A DNA stretch of 64,000 nucleotides from Glossina fuscipes (lineage: Eukaryota > Arthropoda > Insecta > Diptera > Glossinidae). Shown piece by piece: positions 23,641-35,370 of the stretch. Made by a program: the position numbers and the translations under genes. The number at the start of each line of letters is the position of its first letter. The first letter of the stretch is position 1. The notes beneath the pieces are model-generated. The model made no database searches. It was not told the origin of the DNA and saw nothing but the letters and a program-made list of their open reading frames with translations. The DNA lies in contig NW_024006382.1 in the NCBI RefSeq assembly GCF_014805625.2, positions 1 to 64,000 of the forward strand, given 5' to 3'.

Positions 23641-24665
23641 GTGAGCATAATTTATTTTGTTTGCTTTGTCGGCCAAAGGCTTGAAAACATTCGCCATATG
23701 GTTCTACAGCTATTTTTGTTGGGAAAATCGGGACCGACCATGCTCTTGTATAATGTTTTTATATTACTAGTGGGTAGTTTATTGCATAAAACATGAAACA
23801 GAATCAATTTGGTATTGTGCCTTATGTAGCGGAATAGATTGACACACACTCCTAAATAGTGCCACAATTTTTTTACTGATTAAGAATATAGCCATGTAAT
23901 GCATAGAAACATTTTACAGAGTTACAGATGATATGATGAAGTTAATATACCTTGACCTTCGTCGATTGGAATATAAAATTTACATAAAATAATAATAAAG
24001 AAAATTTTCATAAGCTCAGTATAAACACATACAAAAGTAAATTAAATTTACATATATACGCATTTTACGGAACTTATTCACTTATCCTCATTCTCATCTA
24101 ACACATTACTCATATGCTTGATTTTGTGCCTGTCACCGGAGTGTATTGCAAATAAGTGAAAAATTATTTCTGTGGTCTTACGAAATGATTTGCAAAAATT
24201 TCATTTTGTGCTAACAATCAGTTATTCTTTCGAAACATAAAGGTACCTGTCAACTGTCTTTTAAACATTGCATGCACATGATCTGAATTATGTGTCCATG
24301 TACGTGTAGTAGACTAAGGAACTTTAATTTAAACCACCATAATTGAATATGAAAATGACAAGGACTACTATGCCTTTTGATAGTTAATAACTTGAAAATG
24401 TAATAATAAAGCAGCGAATTTTTTAAAAAATTTTCGAAAAATTTGCATTTAAAGCACAGTAGAAATGATTCTCAATTTTTCTTGAATTATTTATTTAATT
24501 CATCTTTTCCTCTGCCACACATGAAAAGTGAAATTCATAACAGACGCCTTTCCTTAGCATTGTCATAATAGCGGAGTGACAAGGTGTGCATAACGATCAT
24601 ATCATTTAAGAAATTGCCTAAGGAATTTTACACTTTTGCTCATCGCCAAAGAATGAAGATACATT
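23641..24665. other. Non-coding stretch
   Basis: AT-rich; I see no gene. A short stub resembling a family A end may lie at about 23940-23985. Confidence 0.45.
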
Positions 24666-24669
24666 TAGC

Positions 24670-25412
24670 TTGTCAAAACATTTGCAACACCCAACCAGAA
24701 GGAAACTTCAGAAACACCCCAAAAAGTATACAAATTGTTGCTAAGCATAAGATTCTATATCGATTTACGTATGTTCGTCTGGTTGCTTGTCTGTCTGTCC
24801 GTCCATGTTATCTTTGTTGTAAACATTCGAAGTTCTTGCACGCAGATTGCTTTTGAAAATGTGTCGAATCGGTCGTGCATGAACATGCGTACAATACCAT
24901 GTAAACTCAGTGCACTTCTGTTTTCTAAAGGGGGAAAAAACTGTTTGCTTGAAAAAATCGGTTCACAAACAAGCTTCAAAAGCTCCGTAAAGTATATACA
25001 TTCTTAACTGGCATTATGCTCGTCTATCCATCTACCCATCGACCCAACTGTGTACTGCCTACAGCAAGCATGCTCTCTGGTTCGCAAAATTAACCTCTAT
25101 ATAAGTTGTAACTGTCTACAAATTTGCAAAAGAATTTGAAGGTGGTTCAAATCGGGCACGCCTACAATACAACGAAAACTGAGAAGATTTTGATTTCCTT
25201 GTTTAATCCTCATTACTCGTACACTGCACTAGACATACGACAAAAATTCCAACTTTTATTCAAAAATGGGAAAAATCGGTTTCGCCCACCTACTGGTACA
25301 GAGTATGAAATTTGGGTTTTTTTTATTTTTTTTAAAGCGTCTTTTAGAATAACGGTGACAGGTGTAACAGAATCGGTCACAGTCGAATGTAATATTCTTA
25401 CTTGTTTAATTT
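24670..25412 (+). mobile_element. Family B repeat, near full length
   Basis: It starts at 'ttgtcaaaacatttgcaaca', has a first GTCY tract at 24787-24806 and 'gaagttcttgcacgcag' at 24827. A second, related half begins near 25010, and the copy ends with 'ggtgacaggtgtaacagaat', a degenerate terminal hairpin (25371-25387) and 'aatattcttacttgttt'. Open frames inside it are not shared between copies. Confidence 0.65.
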
Positions 25413-26325
25413 GTTTAAGCTATGGTAACTGCCTGACGTTGCATTTTACTGTGGGCAAGCTGAACAACAGACAAAAAGAATGTTTTTATTGTCTCAAAAA
25501 GGTGTTCTGCGTTTAATTGCAAAAAGTTTTCCTGCATTTAAATTCATCACATACAATGTGGCAAGGAAACCATAGTTTAACAAGAGTTTGATATTTGAGG
25601 CAAATGGCCTTTCTCTCTATGCAGACATTGGAGAAAGTTTGTGTAAACGCATTAAAGAAACGAGAAGAAGGAAGGAGAAGAAAAAAATTACATTTTCGTA
25701 TGAAAGCTTTTAACGAATACAAGCACATTGTGTTCCTCTTTCTTCGATGCTAAGTCATGAACAGGGTTGTAATCGATTTGACCAACTATTATCGTTTGAT
25801 ACTCGATGCTGGCCGCACTAAGCAACGAATTATAATATTTTGTTATAGATATTATTTGAGACTCATTATAATCGATGCTGCAATATGTATTTACGATGTA
25901 GGGTTCATTAAATTCGTTCGGATGTATGGGCAGTTTTTTAAAGCGATGCAAAAAAATACTTCACTGCAAGCCAAATTTGCTTGCAGTCTCGGCGCTTTAT
26001 AGGCTGAAGTGCGCTTCCTTACAGGTACGTTCAGCGCTAGGTTTCGACAGATACAAAACGATTTGTCCGCAATTTAGCTTTTTTAATAGGACTCTTCAGG
26101 TTGTTCGCAGCATTCTTACCCGCTCATCCACCAGTTACATGTACAACGCGCAATACACTATCCCGATTCGCCGTTTTTAACCTCACTACTCGCCTTTAGA
26201 ACAACGTACCAATAGTGGTTTGATGCCTCCATTTTCAAGTCAATCGTTCACAAACACTGCTACCTTTCTCCATCTCTCTTCTCCTATAATCCTTGCCCAT
26301 CACCACCGTGCTGGTCAAAGAGAAA
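25413..26325. other. Non-coding stretch
   Basis: No supported gene. Overlapping short frames on both strands at 25.7-26.2 kb look like chance. Confidence 0.45.
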
Positions 26326-26329
26326 AACA

Positions 26330-26800
26330 CTATGTAACACCCAGAAAGATTTAGCAGAGACCCACTATTGTTCAGAATCATTTTGTGAGTCGATATATGA
26401 TCCTGATCCATCTGTCTGCCTGATGTCTTTCCTTATATTTTTCTTTTTAATATGTAGGTAGTCTGGCACTAACGTATTTTTGGTCAGGTGCGAACGCTAT
26501 TGAAAGCGGATTAGATCGAACTATTTTTATGAAAATTCCCCATATAAGAGCTTTTTTAAAGCAATTGTGATTAGTAAAAAGTTTGAGATTTTCAAAGATG
26601 ATTCAATTTTTTTTAGACCCCTTCCATAAAAAATTAGGTTGTATATGTCAAACATATGATCTTTTTATACTTTTTAATGAGCGTTGTTTTGAAAACAGCA
26701 ATCTGATATATAAATTTAGTGCACTCCTTTTGGACCACGTAGGTTTATTTTTTGTATATCACCCTCGCGAAAATTAAGTTTTTGTAAAGCAATAGAGTGC
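26330..26800 (+). mobile_element. Family A long form, truncated
   Basis: It starts within the head ('tgtaacacccagaaagattt'), has a short GTCY tract, and runs past the usual short-form end into the long-form extension. The block 'ggaccacgtaggtttatttt' at about 26735 matches the extension of the copies at 34.6 and 62.0 kb. Confidence 0.5.
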
Positions 26801-28070
26801 CGTTGCTGCAAAGTTTTCGTTCCTTGGTAAGTAAAAGGTGTGAGGAATAATTTGTATTCATAGTATCACATAGAATCTGGACAACGTCAGTTCTTGTTTT
26901 GAACCTCACCGCACTTAAAGGTTTCCAAGAAAGTATGCCTACATACATACATAATTTTTGAAGTTTTACCGGGAAAAAAAGAGAGGCAAGTTGGTGTAAG
27001 AGTTCCATTCTCTCTGACTAAGACGTTTTCATTGGTTTTAAGTCCAGAACGACGAGAATTGTTGGTAGATTTTTTTAAAATTTTAATTTAACAGCTTTCT
27101 AGCTAACTACCAAGTTTTTAATTCGGATTTGATCTGGAAAAAAGCTGCATGAAACAATTACATATCTTTCTACGCAAGGTATGCCTTTATTCAACTTTGT
27201 CAGCTTACAAAAAATGACTGATGTTCATCTTTTGCAATGATATGTAATAAATTTGACACCTGTATGTCTCCCTTGTGAAAATAGACTGGCATCATGGGAG
27301 TGTGTGCACATATTGTCAAGATAAAGCCCTGAATATGACAACACCTTTTTCCGCATGGTCACTATGATGCAAAGACATAATAAGAAATTTTATATTAAGT
27401 TCGGTAAACATTTTACAGACATATTTAAATTAAGGAGGCAAACTTATAATGATAATGACGCCTTCTCTCGTGCGAGTGCATTCGAATGTTGTAAAAGATT
27501 TGAGTACATATCTGTGCATCGTCTATGATAAGAGCTTGACAGTGAGATGGATAGCGAAGCCGTTATGTACGATGATTGAAATACTTCACGAGATTTTGAA
27601 ACAGTCGAACAAACAGTGAAACAAAGAACTTGTCCGCATTCGTACATTGTACATGCTTTAAATGCATCACCTGACGACAGAGTCTGCTTTAGTGACTCAA
27701 GTTTGCTCCAGCATTGTCTGGCCTATATATCTACATGCCTATTTACTTATCTCTAAATTCAATTTGCGCACGAAAGTTACGTTTTATAACAATGTTGCAA
27801 CGACCGCAAATTACAGCGATGATGAAAAAAAATTCCAGAATAGCGTGGCTATATAGCATTGTACAAGGCTATATATTGTATTGATCCTGAAAACATGTAC
27901 ATGTTTTTCCCATATTGCGCACTGAGAGTGAGATCGTTGTGAAAAGGATAATTAATTTTTTGCGACTGTTTACATAAGCGAGCAATTTTTTGCATGCTGC
28001 CGTAGAAATGTTGCTCAGGTAGACTACATATATTATGAGCTCGACCGTTGTCAGGTTGACAAATTAAAAA
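26801..28070. other. Non-coding stretch
   Basis: No gene or repeat family is recognised. A short CATA run lies at 26938-26952. Confidence 0.5.
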
Positions 28071-28074
28071 TGCT

Positions 28075-28380
28075 AAAGTTAATCATATAACGACTTATCA
28101 GAATAAGGCATTATGCGGGAAACGGGAAAGGAGACAGTGTTCTGATACGAACAGGTCGGTGTACCAAAGTTCATCAAAATGCATCAATAGTATGGCCAAC
28201 GATACAAGGACAGTCGGACGGGTAAACTAAGATCGTTTTAGAAAATGATATTAGAAAGCGATTCTAAATCGATGGGTGTAATAAAAAAAAAGAGATCTAT
28301 CTCAAGTCCTTCTGGCTGTTACATACACGCTCACAAACCGCATATAACTTTGTACCGGCACTGCTGTTGAGTATAAAAAT
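28075..28380 (-). mobile_element. Family A repeat
   Basis: 'aacgacttatcagaataagg', 'ggtcggtgtaccaaagttca', 'aaagcgattctaaatcgatg', 'gatctatctcaagtccttct' and 'cgctcacaaacc' follow the minus-strand family A order. The GACR tract is nearly lost (about 28208-28222). Confidence 0.6.
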
Positions 28381-30384
28381 AACTTTATAACGACTATCCA
28401 GGATTTCTCGTTACTCAATTCGTTGTGTTTCTTTAACGATAAGCACAAGTGTATAAGTCGATAGTTGATAGATTTCCTCACTCATGGCTTCGTTGTATTA
28501 ATGCAGCTGATAACGACCTAGTAGGTATTTGCTCCAATTAGAGATGTTAAACATGTTCCCCTGTACCGTTAGTATTAATAATAATTGGCGAGACCTGCAC
28601 CATGGCTTTCTAAGTTAAGAGCAAAAAAGTACCGCTTACTGGGTTGGGCATCCGTTTTGCCGTCGAATTTTATTTATTTAAGGATTTTCGTGCAAAACTT
28701 AGGGATGGTAATTGACGAAGTCACAGCCAAGTAACTTTGCGCATAGGCATAGTAAGGCAATCTATTAAGAAACTAATATTGATCTGTTCACTTATCTGAC
28801 GTTTTTCCATCGCGATTTTCGTGCAGAAGGAAAACTTGTCCTTGGGGAAGAGATGATCTTACTTGATGCAATTGTTTTACGAATAGTAGGATATTTTAAA
28901 ATGGAATCTTCTTCGTATCACGATGACAGTTTAACATCTTAAATCTCCAATTTATGACGAAATGAAGAAAAGAAAATGTACCGGATGGGAACATATGGTT
29001 CATACGATGATTCTTCCGTTCGTCGTACAGGATGATTTGCAAAAAAATCAATTAATTCTACTTGTTCCAGTTTCTCTTGATATTTCCCTAATAAATACTG
29101 CCGCTGACTGTTGTTCGTTGTCTGCGAACATAATTCTAGTTTTTCCTCAATAATATCTTCACTTATGAAAGTTAATTATAATTTCAAAATGTGTTTAATA
29201 AGTTAACGCACATTGGATTACACTACTCACAAGGAAAGTACATGTGATTGCGAAACTTGGCTGACAAATAAGAACACAGTGAGATGAAATGTAATTAGTG
29301 CAGTAATGCTGGCGAGTGTTAGTTACGATGGGTTGACTCAAAGAAACAGAGAGAGTGAACGTAAATTGAAAGTAAAATGAAATCAATGTAATCCAATGCC
29401 GCAAATACATAACTACTATGAAGACATTTATGTAAATTTGCGTAATCTAACCGCAAGGATATCGTAAATGCCATGTAAACAAGATGTACAGAATTTGTAG
29501 GGTTACGGTGTGGTTTTGTTAAATAAAGGTAACTTATATTGTAATACATGCACACACAAAACATCGCGTTAAGGTTCTTAAATGTGGTTAAATGATTTAT
29601 TCTTTGAAAATGTTCTTGACTTGTAATCATTTCCTTTTCAATAAGTCGGAGTTGATATATGGAATCATTTATATAAAATTATTGTGAAATAAAATGAAAT
29701 TTTATGCTATTTGCGTAAATGTCACATAAATGTTATTAACTTGAGTTAAATGCAGCTAAATGCAAGGCCAAGTTCCACAGGTTTTGTTACTCTTCAGATA
29801 ACAGGATACTTGAGTTTCTTAGAGCGAAATTACTTTTCATTTTCAACTTTTTTCTCTTTACACTTTAACTCGGTACTCGTTGCAATGGCAAAGAATAACA
29901 CAATCATACAATCATCGTTACTAAGCGTTTAGTGGAGAACAAAAGTTAAATGTCTCTGCATTGAATAACAATGTAATTCTCAAGAGTGCCACTGCACGCA
30001 CCAACAATTACAGATACAAAGAGAGAAAGAGAGAAGGAGAAGAATGATGAAAGTAATTTCAGTGTATGATGCGTTATAGTTAAATCGCAATTAAAACAAC
30101 ACAAACATAAGAGCGAAGTTGAGAGTCGATCTTTTTGCCACAGGATATACTGCGTAACTGAAATTGATTTTTAATGAAACTTTCATAAACTATCTTAAAA
30201 GTTCAACGCTAAGTTGAGCCGGGCTCAAAAGACTTGACGTGGAAAATATTTTATATGAAAGTTGGAAAAACATGATTCATTGCATTTTTAAGTTGTCTTA
30301 TTGTTTCATTGGCACTTATTCCCGCGCACTTAACGACTATAGTGATGCTGCATCCACATGGCTAATCAAAAGTATTGCTTGTAA
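28381..30384. other. Non-coding stretch
   Basis: No gene or repeat family is recognised. A GA-rich patch lies at about 30018-30050. Confidence 0.45.
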
Positions 30385-30600
30385 GTAACTTAATACTAAT
30401 GAAAATACCGGGAAATACGCAACTACACAAGTCAGTTTTCGCGGGTTTAAATCTCAGTGCCATAGAGTTCACTTCTTAGTCGCAGCTATATTGAGTGCTG
30501 TATGAGTAAAGGCATAACACTTACCTATCAAGCATACATTCACTAGCGTGGGATTCACTCTCCATTTCTTTATCTTTCTTTACTTCTTCCAGACCGTACA
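30385..30600 (+). mobile_element. tRNA-derived SINE-like copy
   Basis: B-box-like GTTTAAATC (one mismatch) at 30445-30453 is followed by 'tcagtgccatag'. The copy ends in a pyrimidine-rich tail 'atttctttatctttctttac', as in the copies at 21.6 and 43.8 kb. Confidence 0.45.
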
Positions 30601-30739
30601 GATATAGGAGATGGTATCAATGGCTAAAATTGCTTATATATACATCTATATATTTAATTGCGCTTTCGAGCAGGTATTTGAACGATAATTTTTCCAAAAT
30701 AAAGTAAAATACATGGACTTCATTTTCTCCCTTAATCTG

Positions 30740-30920
30740 TCTTGACTGTCCTAGTATGCACCAAATTTCATCAAAATATCAAAAACCACGATCTACGTAT
30801 TGGCGAGACGGACAGATATGCTGAATCGATTAATATAACGGAAGGTGGATCTATCTCCAGTCCTTCTGAGCTTTACATATGAGCTTTACACATAAAAGCA
30901 AGAAGCTTAATTCATCCTCT
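30740..30920 (-). mobile_element. Family A repeat fragment
   Basis: 'caaatttcatcaaaatatca', 'gacggacagatatgctgaat', 'aaggtggatctatctccagt' and 'ccttctgagc' mark the interior and head of family A. Confidence 0.55.
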
Positions 30921-31365
30921 ATCGCGGGAGTACGAACGTGTAGTAATTTCAAGTCTCCTGACAACATTTTCTTAGGCACTTTGCTTCCAACCTTCACAGA
31001 GTGAATGTAGTCTACAGCCAAATCATTCAGTTGGAAGAAGGAGCCCCCATTGAATGAATTTCTACACATATCACTTTACATTTAAAATTATTGAACATGA
31101 TTCTCTTTAGCTTTGAAGCTATGAATAGCAAATAAGTCTCAATGAATCTCAATAGCAAGTGCCTTTAAGATACATCGCTTATTTGGGAAAATTTTCGTGC
31201 AACAATTTTATGCGAATTTCAATTTGAAAAAAAAAAAAAAAAGTATATCGATTGACGTATACTATAAATCTTGATTGCGTTTAGAAAAGCTAGGTTGTTG
31301 CCTTAAAATGACTTATACGAATTGACGGAATGACACTGTTAAATGATTTATCGAAGATTTCCAAT

Positions 31366-31955
31366 ATTCACACGAATTAATGTAATAAGTACAGAATTTG
31401 TGGCAAGGGTTTAACGTGGGTTCCTGCCTGTAAGGCTTAACCCCACGGTGGCCCAAACCACTTTTTAAGCGTACTACGCCCCCTGGCGAGTTAGACAATC
31501 CCCACAGAGTAGGGGCCTAAACAGCACCAGAGTCCAGATCAGTTTATTGTGTATGGAACAATAAACCCCACTCTGGTGAGTGGCGAGGGCCTAGCTGCAC
31601 TCGATTGTTCCACTTTGGCTTGGAACTGCCAACCACAACCACCACGAGTACTCCCCGAAGGGCCGCACCCAGTAGTCAGGACTCACCAATTGATCAACTG
31701 ACTGCTTCCGCCATAAGGCTTCCACTGTGCTTGTTGATCAATTACCACCTTTACCCGCAGGCATTCATGACATGTGTTCAAAAGTAAAAATAGGTAAAAG
31801 GGGAGAACTTATTCGTCATACCCCTTTTCCATTCTTGCATGTATTAATTAATTTACCAGACATTTTCTTTCATTCGGCCAAAGGGAAAGCCGTCCATCAA
31901 TTCCTTTTTGCATGTATTAATTCACACGAATTCATGTAATAAGTACAATATTTGT
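31366..31955 (+). mobile_element. GC-rich insertion flanked by 36-bp direct repeats
   Basis: A segment of about 520 bases, roughly half GC in its first 380 bases, sits between two near-identical 36-bp repeats (31366-31401 and 31920-31955; 3 mismatches). Two overlapping plus-strand frames stay open across its GC-rich part. One (31517-31787) carries a Thr/Ser/Pro-rich tract TTTTTSTPRRAAPSSQDS, as is common at the start of fly LINE gag proteins; the other contains VYGTINPTLVSGEG. It also holds a nested stem-loop (31525-31578) and an 11-bp inverted repeat. I suspect the 5' part of a retroelement but cannot name it. High GC alone lengthens open frames. Confidence 0.4.
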
Positions 31956-32280
31956 TCATGAAAAAATGTTTTCAATTTCTAGATAATTTAACTTATGGGC
32001 ATGTAGGAGAGCTTGACTTGCTCAAATTCGAAAGCAATGCATCAGAATTTTTATAGCTATGCTGCATAAAAATCGTTGCAGATGAGAAATTTTCGATTAA
32101 CGTCTACGGACCCGAAAATAATGTGTTTAACTGCATATATATGATTGACTTCCTTTTAATCTCATAGGTAAAGAGTCCATAACGATTTCGCAGAATAAGT
32201 AGCTCTGGCTCGAAATTCTAAACCTGTAAATGCAAAGCAGCCGAGTGTATATATTTGTTTAATTCCCATTTATATCCACA
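31956..32280. other. Non-coding stretch before the candidate exon
   Basis: AT-rich, with a pyrimidine tract and AG at 32140-32168 that would also serve as a splice acceptor, but no long open frame follows it. Confidence 0.4.
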
Positions 32281-32283
32281 TAG

Positions 32284-32414
32284 GAAGAACAAACTGTGCC
32301 GCTGATAAACTATGCTTTTGAAGGGAGCATAGATGTGTCGAAGCTCTCACATCCTCGTGGTGATCCCCAAAAGCGAATAATTAGAGTTATTGAGAGGCCG
32401 CAACATTTACCAGA
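32284..32414 (+). CDS. Candidate internal exon, unidentified protein
   Basis: Seen: a 44-codon open frame begins directly after a strong 3' splice site (pyrimidine-rich tract ending CCACATAG) and runs to a strong 5' splice site, A|GTGAGT, at 32415. In frame, a TAG lies just before the first codon and a TGA starts one base into the donor, so the frame is open only between the two sites. The peptide is protein-like (for example NYAFEGSIDVSKLSHPRGDP and KRIIRVIERPQHLPE). If the donor is not used, it ends as a terminal exon at the TGA (32416-32418). I do not recognise the family. No partner exon is certain; nearby coding-like pieces at 32.66-33.08 kb could belong to the same gene or to a decayed transposon. 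Chance remains possible. Confidence 0.42.
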
Positions 32415-32629
32415 GTGAGTTTATTGAGCCATACACAGTAAACATATCTGGATTCTCCAGTAGAGTTTAGCTTAAAGGGATCGTCTAACTCCCTGGAGGG
32501 CGCAGTTTACGCTAAATTAAATACATCCGCCTTATTTCGTTTTGTTGCTGTTTGTTTGATGAACAGTGGGTGCTGCTATCAATTACGGAAGGTATACAAC
32601 TTTGGCTTGACCTTTTACACCCATGACAA

Positions 32630-33083
32630 TTTCCGCTTATTTCCACACGCGGAGAACAACCTGCGTTATTACTGATTTCGGAAAATGAAGAATGCTACAA
32701 TGGATTGTCCAAGTGTAGTGCGACGAATCACCGGTATCGATATCAAGTTCCGAAGATAAAGAAATCTGGCTTGCTTTTCTAACACTGGTAGTAAAAAGGC
32801 ATCCGTTTATCCACACACACATACAGCACAATCATGTTGATTGTTATCGATTTCGGAAAATGCAGAACTTTAGATCTTTTTATATCATTGCGTGCAATTG
32901 ACTTCCTTTTATTACCCCAATGTGAAGAGTAAGCTATGTCGTGAGACATGTTGCCTTCATGTCTACAGAAGCAAAAATAATAAGCGTCGAATTACTCGTG
33001 AATCACCTGAATCGGTATCCACCTCGAACGAAGAAACAGACTTATCTTATTTTTTGATTCGAAATACAACAAATCCAACGTAA
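32630..33083 (+). other. Duplicated coding-like block with acidic Ser-rich motif
   Basis: Two related units are seen. Each has the 14-mer 'gatttcggaaaatg' (32674 and 32849), and each has an acidic serine-rich peptide: ESPVSISSSED at 32725-32757 and ESPESVSTSNEE at 33000-33035. The peptides align codon by codon, but the units lie in different frames and are interrupted by stops, so this is a decayed duplication. CK2-site-like Ser/Asp/Glu runs occur in many transposase and nuclear-protein N-termini. I do not name a family. Confidence 0.35.
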
Positions 33084-34595
33084 CACACAAACTGCACACA
33101 AATGTGCTAATTGCACTGATTCTTTATGGAACGTAGAAGCAATAAAACAACCTGTTCCGATCATATGATAGGAGAAAAATGTATTTGGCTGCGATGCGTA
33201 TTCTAGTAGATTTTTAACTTGTAGTCTATCCAAGATCAGAAATCCACAGCTAAACAAAAAAGAAGAGTGTCTTTTATTGAAAAATCCATTAACCAGTCAA
33301 CTGTGTCGACCTCTTTAGAGTCAAACATTGAGTACGAATAACGAAACGATTTGACAAAATGACAGAAACATATTCTAAAACGAAATTCGAGGAAGAATGA
33401 ATAGATCATGACGTATGTACTCACAATTATCTGGTTAAACAATAAAATGCCTATTAATAATAAAGTTAATCTTTACCTAACATTCTCACTTTTATCGGAG
33501 ATTTGGGATAAAAACTGTCATTCAAAAAAAAAAAAAAAAGACAGAAACTCTAGGAGAAATGATTCTCATTTAAGCACTAACTATCTATTTATCTTCTTCT
33601 TTTTCCTTTTCTAAATTTCGGCAGATCAACAACCGACGAGAAGGTTCATTGATCACATGAAATTTTTTCTCAGAACCTAAAGAATTTTGTTAAGTATATG
33701 TTAAAGGCAAATCCGGTTCATTGAAACTGATCCTCCACTAAACGTTAAGCAAGTTAAGGCTCTAGGGACTTTAATGCAAAATCACTTTTCAACTTTGCAA
33801 GCTTAACAGAAGCATGAAAAAAGAAACTGTCTGTGTTCTACTACAATTTCGATTAGAAGACAGCTTCCCTAGCGTTCCCTAGAAATCTTATTTCATTCTT
33901 TGAAGAAAACTATGCACGCATGTCTAAAGATGTAAATATCGCAATATTCTCATGCTCGGGCTTCACAATCAGCATTCCTGCCTTCGGGCTTTAAAAGTAT
34001 TCTTAACTATTGCAATAAATTTTATGTACATTTTACAACTTTAAAATTTTTATATAGGAAAAAGTTTCCGTTTTGTTTGTTTCGAATATTGTTTGTAACT
34101 TTCATACTCGCTTCGCTTCATTGATTTTAAAGAAAAGCATTGTTTTTTTCTTATACTTTTTAGTTTCACTGTTTTATTAAATGGAAACATGTTCGTTCAT
34201 GCATTGCACTGCCACGGCCTACTTTTACAATCAATGATTCAGTGTTTGTACATTTATATGATTTGTTGCCAGACAGTTTGTTTACTCTTCAATTTTTTTT
34301 GTGCACTATTTTTCTTCTTCTTCTTTTTTTTTTCTCGCAATGAACGCCTAAACAAAAAAGATAGGCGGAAAGAGCGGTCTTCGCACAGGCGGGGTCGAAC
34401 TCATCACATTCATTAAGCAAACGAGATGCACATGCGATTGTAAACAATTGAGTTTTATTCAGTGTAATAGTAAGCAAGCAAATATTTTATCAGAATTACT
34501 TAAGAGAAAATAAAATAAATCCCTAGAATTCGAGCGAATTTTCAGGAACACCACATCGAATGATTGATGTAGAAATTTCTGGGAATATCTGCGTA
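33084..34595. other. Non-coding stretch
   Basis: No supported gene. There is an A run at 33526-33539 and a T-rich run at 34294-34334. Short overlapping frames look like chance. Confidence 0.45.
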
Positions 34596-34599
34596 ATTG

Positions 34600-35370
34600 T
34601 TTGTTGAAGCACTTGTGGTACAAAGAAGCACTTGAGATAGATCCCGTTTCTTTTCTTTTCTAAAGCTTGTTTGCCCTTTGCCCTTTGTCTGGTCGTACAG
34701 GTCAAAATTTTCGAGACATTTTGATGAAATGTGATACATTGATGTGCTTTGGCCCAAACGACGAAAGCGTCGACCTTTCAGATCGGACCACTTTTTCTCC
34801 AGCACCGCTTATAACGTCTTATTTTGATAAGTGATTAGGAGAAAAAATATTGTAACTCTTAGGATTCCGGGACATAAATCGCTTAGTAACAGCCATCCGG
34901 CATTCCAAATTAGTGTGAAAACATTGGGATGGGTTCATTTTTTGACCCCATTACCATATAATGGTACCTATGGAAGTTGAATCTTGACGAGCTCCAACCA
35001 CGTAGGTCTACTTTTTGTATCTCTAATCATATAAGGGTTCTGAAGAAGAATAAGACTTCGTATGCTAAAAACGACAAATTTTTAATTTTTTATTATGGAA
35101 ATTTGTCCTTGGTGAATTAACGACAGGGAATTCGGATCACATAGATCTATTTTCTAGACCGCATCATAGTCTCTCACGGAAGTAAACTCTTCTATGGAGA
35201 CAAAGTCTAACTTGTGGTATGCTATGGCAGAAGCTTGACTGGAAAATAATAACAGACTTTGACAAGCGAAAGTGTATAAAATTTAGGCCACATTGACCTT
35301 TGAGTATTCGCCGACATGAGGGCTTTCACAAAAATCATGAATTTTCATGTAATTTTTATGTTCATGTTAT
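34600..35370 (+). mobile_element. Family A long form, 3' end lost
   Basis: The head has an internal deletion ('gcacttgtggtac', 'cacttgagatagatccc'). Then come 'cgagacattttgatgaaatg', 'tttggcccaaacgacgaaag', 'tcggaccactttttc' and a long extension. The extension is shared with the 62.0 kb copy: 'cacatagatctattttctag', 'cttctatggagacaaagtct' and 'tttaggccacattgac' recur there as 'cacggatctgttttctag', 'cttctatagcgacaaagcct' and 'tttaggccacattgac'. Confidence 0.65.

Noticed and set aside
24735..25007. Overlapping open frames on both strands near 24.6-25.5 kb
   Set aside because: They lie within a family B copy and are not shared with other copies.
32637..32831. A minus-strand open frame
   Set aside because: It is antisense to the acidic serine-rich peptide block and mirrors it.
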